Shown here one piece after another: positions 7,941-16,590 of a DNA stretch of 64,000 bases. The notes beneath the pieces are model-generated. The model saw only the letters and a list, made by a program, of their open reading frames with translations, had not been told where the DNA came from and made no database searches. The stretch lies in the NCBI RefSeq assembly GCF_001625445.1, contig NZ_LWHG01000031.1, positions 124,001 to 188,000 on the forward strand, given 5' to 3'. Position 1 is the stretch's first letter; every line of letters begins with the position of its first letter. This stretch comes from Haladaptatus sp. R4. GTDB taxonomy: Archaea > Halobacteriota > Halobacteria > Halobacteriales > Haladaptataceae. The position numbers and the translations under genes were made by a program.

Positions 7941-9358
7941 TCAGTCGTCCAATCGCGGCGTTCCTGTCAATATCCCTTGAAGGTCCTCCATCGGTTCGCC
8001 GACTCTGACGCCGTTTTCCGTTATCTCGAACTCGCGGAGGAGGTGCTCGTAGTCGCTGGTTCGCTTTTTCAACACGCTGATAGATTTTCGCATCTCGCCG
8101 GAAACTTCGAGGTGTTGGAGGAGAACGATGTTGTCCGCGAGGTAGCTGATTCCCTTCCCGGTCGCCTTGACCTGCCCCGTCATCGAGTCGTGTTCCGAGA
8201 CGAGGATGACCGTGATACCGTTGTTCTTGAGATATCGACAGAGTGCCTGTAACCGCTCGACGAGGTTCTGTCGCTCGTCACGCAGGGAGAGGGTGTACCC
8301 CTCGATGCCGTCGATCATTACGATGTCCGTCTCGTTGGTTTCGACCTCGCGGCGGACCATATCGACGAACTCGACGGCCGAGCGCTTGACCGGTTCGACC
8401 TCCACGAGATGAAGTCGCCCTTCGTCTTGCATCTCGGCGACGGGAACGTTGATGGCCCTGCTTCGTTCACGAAACGTTTCGGTCGACTCCTCGAACATGT
8501 AGATGACCGACCGCTTGCCGCGGCCCGCCGCTTCCTTCATGAACTGCGTCCCGAACGTCGTCTTTCCGACGCCGGTCGGCCCGCTGAGGACCGTGACCGT
8601 CCCCCGCTCGATGCCACCGTCGAGTAGCTGATCCACTTGGGGAATCCCGGACGAGAGTTGAACGGGGTTGAAATCGCGGTCGTGAACCGTGGGGTCGAGC
8701 GCGGGGAACACGGCGATGCCGTCGTCCGAAATTCGCATCCCGTGTCGTCCCTTTCGCACGTTTTTCGGGAACTTCGGCACGAGGAGCGTTCGTGTTCGGT
8801 CGGTGCGCTGGAGTTCGATTCGGCGTCGTCCACGACGGACAGGTCGTCGTTGAGTGCTGTACGGCCGGTAAACAGCACCGTCGTACCGTCCTCCTTTAGA
8901 TATCGTGCGAGACCGATGACTTCCTCCCGAAACCGTTCCCGACTCGAAAGGAGGTCACGGAGCCGAGTCGAAGAATCGACGACGACTCTGTCGGGCGAGA
9001 GCGAGTCGATTCGGTCGGCGAGGCGACCGACGAGTTCGTCGTCGTCGGCGTTCCCAGCGAACGTGTCCCGCTGCCCGCCGCTTTCGGCCTGTTCGGCGCG
9101 TAAATCGAGGAACGAAAGGGCGTCCGCATCGATATCGACCGCGTTCGCCTTCTCGCGGAGTTCGTCCGCCGTCTCGGAGCAATGGACGAACAGCCCCGTT
9201 TGGTCCCGCTCGGTTCCCGCTTCGAGAAAACGCAACCCGAGCACGGTCTTTCCCGTGCCTGCTTCGCCGTGGAGGACGTACGACCGGTTCGGAACCAGTC
9301 CACCGTTCAGCACGATGTCGAATCCGCGAACGCCGGTCGATTGTCGTTCGACAGCCAT
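7941..9358 (-). pseudogene. Two-domain KaiC/RadA-like ATPase, interrupted by a frameshift
   Basis: The first part (from the ATG at 9358) is a KaiC-type RecA fold with Walker A GEAGTGKTVL near residue 32. After VVDDAE, about 180 residues in, the frame becomes nonsense. The expected continuation (IELQRTDRTRTLLVPKF) appears in the next frame at about 8815-8824 and runs to 7941 as a second KaiC domain. That domain has Walker A GPTGVGKTTF, the paired glutamates of YMFEES and Walker B IVMIDGIEG. One missing base near 8822 would restore a protein of about 470 residues, the usual double-KaiC length. Such ATPases act as haloarchaeal signalling proteins. A GTG at 8780 could also start the second half alone. 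Confidence 0.85.
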
Positions 9359-9461
9359 TATCGTACTCCTGAAGCGCTATCGGAAAACAATTATGAATCC
9401 TGGTAGTACCAGAAACAGCACATCGACACGCGACTCCACGCTCGATTCGGCCGACGAGCGG

Positions 9462-9713
9462 TCAGTCGGGTGTCGTCTGAACGGTTTCGTTTCGAGAGAG
9501 TTCGTCGTCCTCGGTCGCACAGGCGTTCCCCGCACGAACGGTACTCCTGTCGAGACAGGCGATGCAACCGTGGACTTCGTCGGTGTTGTCCCCGAACACG
9601 CGGGCGAAGCGCGCCGTCACGAACCCCCCGCAGTTCAGGCACCGTCTCGATGACGACCTGTGACGCGTCGGTCGGACGCGGATTCCGGTCTCGTCGCTGG
9701 CCAAGTTCGCCAT
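9462..9713 (-). CDS. Small zinc-ribbon protein (DUF7563-like)
   Basis: An 83-residue protein from the ATG at 9713. It has a CLNCGG...CIAC pair of knuckles around FVTARFARVFGDNTDEVHGC, the hallmark of a small haloarchaeal zinc-ribbon family. The ATG overlaps the stop of the previous gene, so it is probably translated by coupling. Its C-terminus (DDELSRNETVQTTPD) is polar and looks disordered. Function is unknown; such ribbons often bind nucleic acid or protein partners. Confidence 0.7.
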   Translation of the reverse strand: MANLASDETGIRVRPTRHRSSSRRCLNCGGFVTARFARVFGDNTDEVHGCIACLDRSTVRAGNACATEDDELSRNETVQTTPD

Positions 9714-9931
9714 CAGAGCCCTCGCACGTTGTTCATGCGGACTGCGGTCGTTCTCCCACATCCCGTACACGTACTGACTCGGTACGGTTCGCGCGAGAAC
9801 GCCGCGTTGTCGCTGTGCTCGTTTTCGGTTCGAATCTCTATTTCGACCTCGTGTACCGTGTCCCGGTCACAGTCGGGACAGGATTCGACGATATCGGTCA
9901 CGAACCCGTCACCGGACTTCGTCGCGGTCAT
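9713..9931 (-). CDS. Small zinc beta-ribbon protein (DUF7835-like)
   Basis: A 72-residue protein. CPDC and CTGCG knuckles flank a conserved core (AAFSREPYRVS), and it ends AVRMNNVRGL. The spacing supports a single zinc site. Its ATG overlaps the stop of the 86-residue gene upstream, and its stop overlaps the start of the zinc-ribbon gene downstream. The three therefore form a tightly coupled cistron set. Confidence 0.7.
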   Translation of the reverse strand: MTATKSGDGFVTDIVESCPDCDRDTVHEVEIEIRTENEHSDNAAFSREPYRVSTCTGCGRTTAVRMNNVRGL

Positions 9932-10188
9932 GGGAAAATCACCTCCGTCGTTGGCCCGGGGCCGAACTGGAGTCGGTCCCGATGGCTCTCCACCTTCCAA
10001 CGATATCGGTACGCGGGCGATTCCCGCGGTTCCGCGTCGACTACGACGTCGGTTTCGTGTTGTGGGACCCCATAGAACGTCATCTCCGGGTCGGCCCTTC
10101 GCGTCGAATGCTGTGGCGGTCCGTAGACCGTCTCCTCGATGGAAGGGGTTCTCCTCTCGGTCGTATCGTTCCGGACTGTAGATTTCAT
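9928..10188 (-). CDS. Uncharacterised 86-residue protein, first gene of a coupled trio
   Basis: The protein has the repeated motif YGPPQHSTRRADPEMTFYGV, in which two YG(P/V)PQH elements stand 20 residues apart, followed by a short beta-rich C-terminus ending TTEVIFP. It has no Cys pairs and no membrane segment. Overlap with the next ATG by four bases indicates coupled translation with two zinc-ribbon proteins. I do not recognise the family. The N-terminal Met at 10188 is the most likely start because the upstream codons lose coding character. Confidence 0.55.
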   Translation of the reverse strand: MKSTVRNDTTERRTPSIEETVYGPPQHSTRRADPEMTFYGVPQHETDVVVDAEPRESPAYRYRWKVESHRDRLQFGPGPTTEVIFP

Positions 10189-10394
10189 TTTGTTTTCGAC
10201 TCCGTGTGGACCGGTTGTGGTCGTGGGTGCGATTCGTTGACCTACTTCGTACCAGCGTGTGGGATAGAAAAGGAGGTTCTGACCACTTTCTCAAAACGTC
10301 GGTCACGATATCGTCCGAGAAACATACCGAGAATTACAAAACGATAATTATAGTTTGGGAGATGATTAAATAGATGGGAATGGTGTAATCGATC

Positions 10395-11384
10395 ATGGGT
10401 TCACCGGGTACAGTCCGACTACTGAGCGCCCTTCGAGAGGGCACGCTCGACGAAATTCGACCGGTACTTGACATCGAGACGGGGACGGTCACCTACCCCG
10501 ACGCGGACGAGTATCTCGACGACTACGACGGAGATACCTTCGAGGTGCTAGAAACGCTGTCCGAACGCGACCTCCTTCACCGCGAGTTTCAGGAGAAACA
10601 GTACATCTGTCCTCGCTGTGAATCGAAGGGGATGCAGTACACGACGGCGTGTCCGTCCTGTGAGTCGCCGAACACGATCCGAACGGACAGCTATCGCCAT
10701 CCCGAGTGTGGCTACGAGGGGATGCGGGAGCAGTTCGTCGGCGAGAATGCCGTCGTCTGTCCGAACTGCGAGACCGAACTCGATTCGCTGAAACACCTCG
10801 AATCGGATGCGGCACACGTCTGTGAGGACTGTGGCGACGTGTTCGAAAAGCCCGTCAACCGCCTTCGATGCCGCGACTGCCATCACGTCGCCGACCCGCT
10901 CCAAACCATCGAGCGGGTGCTGTACCGGTACTTCTTGAGCGAAGACGGAGCCACGTGGGTGGACGAACAACTCGCCGCGCGGCAGGCCCTCGCGGAAGCG
11001 TTCGAGGACAGGAAACTCCGAACGGAGATCGACAGTACCGTCACCGACGCGTCGGATGAAGAGGTTCCGGTCCACGTCTACGCACGCGATGACCTATTGA
11101 ACGACCACGTCATCGGCGCGGTTTACGAACGTCCCGACGGGGACGACATTTCGGCGCTCAGAACCCTCGCCTCGGGTGCTGGCGCACGCGCGACGCTCGT
11201 CACCACGTCCGGGACCATCGTCGGGAACGACGCCGGAACGCTCCTCACGGACGGCGACCTGACGGTGCTCCGGTTGACGGGGGACGGGACGCTGGAACGC
11301 GAGTACGAGGTGGTCGAAGGAACGCATCCGAACAACTCGTTCGTCGGCCGTCTCGCCGACATCTTCAAACCGCAGAACGGGTAA
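10395..11384 (+). CDS. Multi-zinc-ribbon protein, TackOD1-like
   Basis: A 329-residue soluble protein. Residues 70-170 carry four Cys-pair modules (CPRC, CPSC, CPNC, CEDCG, then CRDCHH), consistent with two or three zinc ribbons. The N-terminal 65 residues are a small alpha/beta domain. The C-terminal 130 residues form a second domain with no clear motif. The layout fits the metal-binding TackOD1 (archaeal output domain) proteins of haloarchaea, which are thought to act at the end of signalling chains. An AT-rich TATA-like element (gattaaatag) lies about 30 bases before the ATG. Confidence 0.6.
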   Translation: MGSPGTVRLLSALREGTLDEIRPVLDIETGTVTYPDADEYLDDYDGDTFEVLETLSERDLLHREFQEKQYICPRCESKGMQYTTACPSCESPNTIRTDSYRHPECGYEGMREQFVGENAVVCPNCETELDSLKHLESDAAHVCEDCGDVFEKPVNRLRCRDCHHVADPLQTIERVLYRYFLSEDGATWVDEQLAARQALAEAFEDRKLRTEIDSTVTDASDEEVPVHVYARDDLLNDHVIGAVYERPDGDDISALRTLASGAGARATLVTTSGTIVGNDAGTLLTDGDLTVLRLTGDGTLEREYEVVEGTHPNNSFVGRLADIFKPQNG

Positions 11385-11405
11385 ACTGTTGCCGAAAACG
11401 GGCGG

Positions 11406-13148
11406 TCAGAATTCCGTCACCGAGGGAATAGCTGCCCGCCCCAACAGCGATCCGTCGTCCGTTCCGCCGGTTCCGTTCTTCACCGCCGTTCCTATCGTGG
11501 AGATACCGCCCGCGTCAGTACCGTTGCTGGCGTTTTCACTGACAGCCGACGTATTTTGGACGGCATCCGTCGTGCTATCAGTGGTCGTCGTGAGACGATC
11601 CACCGTCTTTTCCACGCCGCCTGAAACATCATCCGACGTGTTCTTGACACCACCTGCGACCCCATTTGACGTGTTCTCGATACCGTCGCCAACCCTCTTG
11701 GTCGTCTCGTCTACCGTCCCAGTGGTTTTTCCCGTGCTGTCGTCCACCGTGCTCGTCGTCGTATCGACGCCGTCCGTGATCTTCCCTGTGGTATCGTCCA
11801 CATCATCCGTGGCTTTGTCAGTCGTTCTATCGACCGTCTCCGTCGTCGCGTCCACGCCATTCGTGATCGTATCGGCACTCCCGTCCGCTTTGTCTGCCGT
11901 CCTATCCACTCGATCCGTGATGTTGTTCGTGGTGTCGTTCACCTCATCGGTGAGCCCATTCGTGGTATTATTGACCGGATCCGCCGTCTCATTGACCTCG
12001 TCCGTGAGTTTATCCGTCGTGTCGTCGATCGAGCCCGTCGTGTTATCCACGCCATCCGTGATCCTGTCCGTGGTGTTATCGACGCCGTCCGTGACTTTGT
12101 CAGTCGTGTTATCCACCGTGTCCGTGGTATCGTCCACTCCGTCCGTCGTGTTATTCACTCCGTCTAAGACTTTTTTCGTCGTGTCGTCGACCCTATCCGT
12201 GGTGTTATCGACACGGTCCGTGACTTTGTCAGTCGTATCTTCGATCGTATCAGTCGTATTGTCCGCGCTGTCCGTGGTGTCGTCCACCGTGTCCGTCGTA
12301 TTGTCCACCCCGTCCGTGATTTTATCAGTCGTATTGTCGACCTCGTCCGTCGTGTTATTCACACCGTCTGAGACCTTTCTCGTCGTATCGTCCACGCCAT
12401 CGGTGACGTTCCCGGTGGTGTCGTGTACGCGGTCAGCGACATCGTCACGAGTTTCGTTCATCCCGTCCGTGACGTTATCGACTCCGTTTCCGACTGTGTT
12501 CTTCGTCTCGTTGACCTCGTTTTCTGGGTTGTTGTCCTCACCGCTTCCCTCGGTGGTGTCGTTCACGATGGTCCCCACTCGGTGAGTCGCGTCGCCGGGT
12601 GCAACCGTTCGATTCTCGTTTGCACCCGAGTTCGGTCCAGTGCCCGCGTCGTCGTTCCCGTCATTCGCTCGGTCTCCCCCCGTCAGTAGGGAACGGAATT
12701 GGCGGCCGATCCGCTTCGGGACGTCGAACGTTATCGAGTCGGCCGTCGCCCGTTCGAACCGCATGTTCGCCCCTCGAAGGTTCGTCTTCTTCAACACCGC
12801 ATCGTGAAACGCCATTCTGATGCCCGCATCGCCCCCAGTGGGCTTCACCTCTAGACAGACCGATTCGGCGTGTATCCGTTCGACTCGAACGCTAAGCGCT
12901 GTGTCGTTCGTCCGCGGACCATCACCGAGATTTCCGGCCATCGCCTCCTCGACGTCGAGACCGTGAGCGTTCTGCCGGTAGGCAGGGAAGTTCACGGTCC
13001 GAAACGTTACGTTCTGGAAGCAGCGTTTCGCATCCGAGAACGACTGTTGGGCGGATACACCCGACGTTTCACGGTGTGTACCCGCCGCCGGAGATACCGA
13101 AGCGATCACGAGACAAAGGATAACCACGAGGATGGTTCGGTGTTTCAT
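11406..13148 (-). CDS. Secreted or surface protein with a long Asn-Thr-Thr / Asp repeat domain
   Basis: A 580-residue protein in three parts. Residues 1-23 are a Sec-type signal peptide. Residues 35-150 form a globular domain with two Cys and beta-rich stretches (RVERIHAESVCLEV, LRGANMRFERATADSITFDVP). From about residue 195 to 480, near-repeats of seven and eleven residues follow, such as VDNTTDK and VDNTTDKVTDG. The protein holds about 30 N-x-S/T sequons, so it may be heavily N-glycosylated outside the cell. The 11-residue periodicity recalls LEA-type helical repeats. No C-terminal anchor is visible. It follows an HTH-10 regulator on the same strand. Confidence 0.75.
   Translation of the reverse strand: MKHRTILVVILCLVIASVSPAAGTHRETSGVSAQQSFSDAKRCFQNVTFRTVNFPAYRQNAHGLDVEEAMAGNLGDGPRTNDTALSVRVERIHAESVCLEVKPTGGDAGIRMAFHDAVLKKTNLRGANMRFERATADSITFDVPKRIGRQFRSLLTGGDRANDGNDDAGTGPNSGANENRTVAPGDATHRVGTIVNDTTEGSGEDNNPENEVNETKNTVGNGVDNVTDGMNETRDDVADRVHDTTGNVTDGVDDTTRKVSDGVNNTTDEVDNTTDKITDGVDNTTDTVDDTTDSADNTTDTIEDTTDKVTDRVDNTTDRVDDTTKKVLDGVNNTTDGVDDTTDTVDNTTDKVTDGVDNTTDRITDGVDNTTGSIDDTTDKLTDEVNETADPVNNTTNGLTDEVNDTTNNITDRVDRTADKADGSADTITNGVDATTETVDRTTDKATDDVDDTTGKITDGVDTTTSTVDDSTGKTTGTVDETTKRVGDGIENTSNGVAGGVKNTSDDVSGGVEKTVDRLTTTTDSTTDAVQNTSAVSENASNGTDAGGISTIGTAVKNGTGGTDDGSLLGRAAIPSVTEF
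11700..12540 (-). repeat. Degenerate coding repeat (7- and 11-codon units)
   Basis: The DNA repeats a unit based on gtggataacacgacggac with slips of four codons, giving peptides VDNTTDx and VDNTTDKVTDG over more than 25 cycles. Synonymous changes are scattered between units, which points to old, selected repeats rather than a recent expansion. Confidence 0.75.
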
Positions 13149-13255
13149 CGAATATCACTACCTTCTATGATTATTCCTACCATGCGACCGCAGAGGAATA
13201 TTTATTCCCGCATCCATGCACGGTTATTTATATCCCGTCGAATCTTCGTTGGACG

Positions 13256-13918
13256 TCATTCCTGGTGGCCGAAAAGGGTCGAAAAGAGGTGATACTCCGC
13301 CTTTCGGAGGTGTTCGTCCACGGTGCTCGGCGCACAGCCGAGTCGTTCCGCGATGTCCGCATGTGTCGCTCGTCGTGGGCTCTGGTAGTGACCTTGTTTG
13401 ACGGCGGTTTCGAGCACCTCGTGTTGCCGATCGGTCAACCCCGAAAAGAGGTGGTCGGAATCCGGCGCATACTCCCCCGTCTGTTCGACACGGACGTCGA
13501 TTTGCTTCGGTAGCTCGCGGAACGCCCGTTGTATCATCTCCTGCTTGCCGACGACGGTGGCGAGGATGTCGTTGGAGTCGGTGTACGTGAGCGGCGTATC
13601 GATGATGAGTGCATACTTCTCGACGACGTACATGAGCGTTCCCGCTGGCTCACCCGCTTCGACGTGTATGTAGATGTGAAACAGATCATCTTGCACGTCG
13701 AGTATATCGTAAGCCAAGACCGACTCGTGTGCATCCAACTCCTCGACGAGCCCGTTCGAGCTCCCACGCAGTCGATAGAGAAGCACACCGCCACCGCTGA
13801 AGAGGGAGTTGACGTGGAGGAGTTGATCCCGTTGGACGTCGGGCCGTGCAGCGATAACGTCGCCGACTGGATGGATTCCTTTCCCGTCCAGGACTAATTT
13901 GAGGGTTAGATATCTCAT
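13256..13918 (-). CDS. HTH-10 (bacterio-opsin activator type) transcription regulator
   Basis: A 220-residue protein from the Met of MRYLTLKLVLDG, the usual beginning of this family; in-frame ATGs at 13921 and 13936 are alternatives. The N-terminal 150 residues form the sensor-like domain. The C-terminus holds the HTH-10 domain, which opens GLTDRQHEVLETAVKQGHY and has the recognition segment ADIAERLGCAPSTVDEHLRKAE. It precedes the repeat-protein gene by 107 bases and sits between it and the DUF6114/DUF6230 pair, so it is a plausible local regulator. Confidence 0.85.
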   Translation of the reverse strand: MRYLTLKLVLDGKGIHPVGDVIAARPDVQRDQLLHVNSLFSGGGVLLYRLRGSSNGLVEELDAHESVLAYDILDVQDDLFHIYIHVEAGEPAGTLMYVVEKYALIIDTPLTYTDSNDILATVVGKQEMIQRAFRELPKQIDVRVEQTGEYAPDSDHLFSGLTDRQHEVLETAVKQGHYQSPRRATHADIAERLGCAPSTVDEHLRKAEYHLFSTLFGHQE

Positions 13919-14024
13919 CATCTTCGATTCTATCACGCACTCGTTCTCGAAACGTACATAATTATTTGTTGTCTAAATTGAAGGTTCGGCAATAGGACTC
14001 GCCCAAAATGGAACTCTCCGACGA

Positions 14025-14438
14025 TTACATCGTCGGTATTGTTTCTTCGGTGTCGGTGTCGGTGGTCTCAGGTGGTTCCCACGCGACACAGAGCGCACCG
14101 CCGAGCGTGCCGAGTATCATCCCCACGCCGAACCCTCCGAGCGCCCCGAAGATCGAGGCGATCGAAAGCAGGATGCCAGCGGCACCGAAGAACTCGGCGA
14201 ACTCCGGGCGCAGTAGAGCGAAGACACCGCTCAAGAAGACGAAGACTGCGAACACTAATCCCGCAAACATGAATGTGCTCGGAACCAGCGCGAAGGTTAT
14301 CGCCAGTTGTGCGGGAATGATCCCGATGACGAGTCCGGCGAGGATGACGAGGAGTGCACCCCAGAACGGCCGGTCGTGGCGCCACGACGCGAACCTCGAC
14401 CGGTACGATGCGAACTGCGTTATGTGAATTGAACTCAT
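14025..14438 (-). CDS. DUF6114 membrane protein
   Basis: The 137-residue protein has four membrane helices after the motif WRHDRPFWGALLVILAG, and a last helix (FGVGMILGTLGGALCVAWEPPE) that ends in the family's conserved AW-P. These features match DUF6114, known mainly from Streptomyces, where it is found beside DUF6230. Here it begins 24 bases after the DUF6230 stop on the same strand. The function of the pair is unknown; an envelope role is inference. Confidence 0.8.
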   Translation of the reverse strand: MSSIHITQFASYRSRFASWRHDRPFWGALLVILAGLVIGIIPAQLAITFALVPSTFMFAGLVFAVFVFLSGVFALLRPEFAEFFGAAGILLSIASIFGALGGFGVGMILGTLGGALCVAWEPPETTDTDTEETIPTM

Positions 14439-14462
14439 ATCGTGTGCCTCCGTTCGATCGGA

Positions 14463-15068
14463 TCAGTTTCCTCCCGCCGCACACTGGCTCTTCGGGAAGC
14501 TAGTGGTGTTTTTCGGGTTCACGACGGTCTTCACGTGTGCTCCGGAGAGCGTGATGCTCTGTAGGAATTGGCTTTGTGCTTTGATCCTCCCGTCATCGAT
14601 GACGATGGTCGGCGCCGAGAGCGAGAACGAACTCTTCATGCTGTTGGGGTCGGACAGCGTCTTCTGGTTCTCCATCTTGAGGTTCCCCTGTAGATAGGTG
14701 AACTTCTGTGTCATTCCACTGAATTTCACCGTCTTGTCCGAGGAAATCATGAGACGGACGGTGGTACCACCGCCGGGCATTCCCTTCGGGATTTCAACGT
14801 CCTTATACATTTTCAACCCCTTGATCGATCCTCGGTTGATTTTTGCAACCGCCGATGGGTACGTTCCGCACTCGCTCGAATTTTCGAGCGATGCGTACTG
14901 CGTGAACCCTTGACCCTCCAGTTGGTCGAACGTGACGGTGAATCCACCCACACCTGCTGTGGGCACTGCGATGGCTGTTCCTCCAGTCGCGATAGCGCCG
15001 ACAGTGGCGGCTTGTAGCACCAACGCTGCACCGATCACGATCGCGAACTTTTTGGTATTGATTGCCAT
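14463..15068 (-). CDS. DUF6230 exported protein
   Basis: A 201-residue protein with an N-terminal hydrophobic segment (residues 9-30, AIVIGAALVLQAATVGAIA). It then has a beta-rich domain with FTVTFDQLEGQGFTQYASL and LKMYKDVEIP, the core pattern of DUF6230. Two Cys (in SSECGTY and SQCAAG) could form a disulfide. It is the first gene of a pair with DUF6114, and the AT-rich region upstream holds a likely promoter (ttaatgtattaaat on the minus strand). The family is chiefly actinobacterial, so the pair may have been exchanged between domains. Confidence 0.8.
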   Translation of the reverse strand: MAINTKKFAIVIGAALVLQAATVGAIATGGTAIAVPTAGVGGFTVTFDQLEGQGFTQYASLENSSECGTYPSAVAKINRGSIKGLKMYKDVEIPKGMPGGGTTVRLMISSDKTVKFSGMTQKFTYLQGNLKMENQKTLSDPNSMKSSFSLSAPTIVIDDGRIKAQSQFLQSITLSGAHVKTVVNPKNTTSFPKSQCAAGGN

Positions 15069-15287
15069 ACCCGTACAAAGATAATTTAATACATTAAGGA
15101 TTGGCGCGGTTTTACACGGCGATATACAAGGGGGTGGATTTTAATTCAAAATATTACTATAAATTTTATATGGTATTAAAAATATACCGATACTACTCCC
15201 CGGGCGATCGACTTCGTTGTAGCACGGGAAAAGCGAACTGCAAATCGATGGGCGAGCGGTCACCGACGAGTACCGGTGAACCGTTCG
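15069..15287. promoter_or_regulatory. AT-rich intergenic region upstream of DUF6230
   Basis: There is no convincing gene. The stretch at 15080-15190 is markedly AT-rich. It contains the likely promoter of the DUF6230-DUF6114 pair (minus strand) and the 3' end of the malate synthase transcript. Confidence 0.45.
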
Positions 15288-16589
15288 TCAGCCGACCTGC
15301 ATCGCGCGTTCGACCACGTTCTCGCCGTACAGTTCCGCCAACGCATCGTGCTGGTCCGGCCGGTTCTCGTACACGTCCTGGAACACGGCGATCGGCGTCA
15401 TCGCGGCTTGGTACGTGGCTTCGTCCCACATCCGGTCGTTCTCGATGTCGATCTCGACGCCGTCGATGACGACGGTCGTCGCCTGCGTCATGGCGATGGC
15501 ACCCCTCCCCGCTTCCTTCGCGGCTTCGAACTCCTCCATCGAATCGACGATGTCGTCCATGCTCGGGACGTATTCGGTCATGTCCAGCAGTTCTTCGCGG
15601 AGTTCGTCCCCGTCGAGTTCCCGCTCGTCGTCGCCGACCCGAAGGCGATAGCCGTCGCCCGTCTCCGACAGTCCGACTCGATTTCCGTCGTAAAACTGTG
15701 TGTCGTCCTCCCGTTCGAGTTCGGTTCGTTGGCCGTCAACGTCGAGCAGCCATCTGCCGGTTTCCGGCGGCAAGGGTGCCTCGTTCGCCGTCACGACTTG
15801 GCCGGGGGTCAGCGACCAGATGCCGATCATTCCCTTGGCCCGGTTGGCGGTCATGCGCTCGCGGTAGCCGTCCACGTCCCGGATGTCGTCGTACGGGCCG
15901 TCGACCGCGATGAGTCCGGCGGCGCTCGCACCGCGCGACGTGTTGTGGCGCAGTTCCTCCCACTCCGGGAGGCCGCCGGTCGGCGTCATCGCGCGCATAT
16001 CCTTGGTGTAATCGACCTCGCCGTCCACGAGCATGAACAGGCGTTCGAGGTTGTTGTCCGGCTTTCCTATCTCCTCGCGGAGGTCGCCCATCGCCAATTC
16101 CGCCGCCCCGCTCTCGATGATGACGGACATGGCGAGACTGCCCTCTTCGAGGCCGTGTTCGTTCTCGACGAGGGTTATGAACTCGTCGGCCTTCTTCCAG
16201 TCGTCGATGCCGCCCACTTCGGGAACCACGAACCCGTCGATGTGTTCGATGGCTCCCCGCTCGGGGTCGGCGATCTGCAGTATGTGCTGGAATCCCCGAT
16301 AACGGGTTCCGGGGGCGTCCCGGTGCCAGACGATACGAGGGTGGATTTCGCCCGGGAACTCCTCCCCGTGCTCGGCCACCACTTCGACGATGTTCTTGGC
16401 ACCCTCGTCGCGCATCGACGGGGCCGTCGCGTCCTCGTTGTCCGGGACCCAAACGTCGGGGGCCTGCATCCCGCGTAACTGTGCTGCGCTCCGTAGCATC
16501 TTGGCGGAGTCGTCTTCCCCCTCGACCGCCGTTGGCGAGGTGAAGAACGTCCGCACGAACGCTCGTTCGTGTCGTCGTTCCGTGGTCAT
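15288..16589 (-). CDS. aceB: Malate synthase, haloarchaeal type
   Basis: A 433-residue enzyme of the glyoxylate shunt that condenses acetyl-CoA and glyoxylate to malate. It is much shorter than bacterial AceB or GlcB, as is usual for the distinct haloarchaeal malate synthase. Visible elements are VWVPDNEDATAPSMRDEGA, a Glu/Asp-rich metal-site region (FVVPEVGGIDDWKKADE) and VIIESGAAELAMGDLREE. The ATG at 16589 is one base beyond the isocitrate lyase stop, so both come from one transcript. The codons upstream lose coding character, which rules out a longer start. Confidence 0.93.
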   Translation of the reverse strand: MTTERRHERAFVRTFFTSPTAVEGEDDSAKMLRSAAQLRGMQAPDVWVPDNEDATAPSMRDEGAKNIVEVVAEHGEEFPGEIHPRIVWHRDAPGTRYRGFQHILQIADPERGAIEHIDGFVVPEVGGIDDWKKADEFITLVENEHGLEEGSLAMSVIIESGAAELAMGDLREEIGKPDNNLERLFMLVDGEVDYTKDMRAMTPTGGLPEWEELRHNTSRGASAAGLIAVDGPYDDIRDVDGYRERMTANRAKGMIGIWSLTPGQVVTANEAPLPPETGRWLLDVDGQRTELEREDDTQFYDGNRVGLSETGDGYRLRVGDDERELDGDELREELLDMTEYVPSMDDIVDSMEEFEAAKEAGRGAIAMTQATTVVIDGVEIDIENDRMWDEATYQAAMTPIAVFQDVYENRPDQHDALAELYGENVVERAMQVG

Positions 16590-16590
16590 A

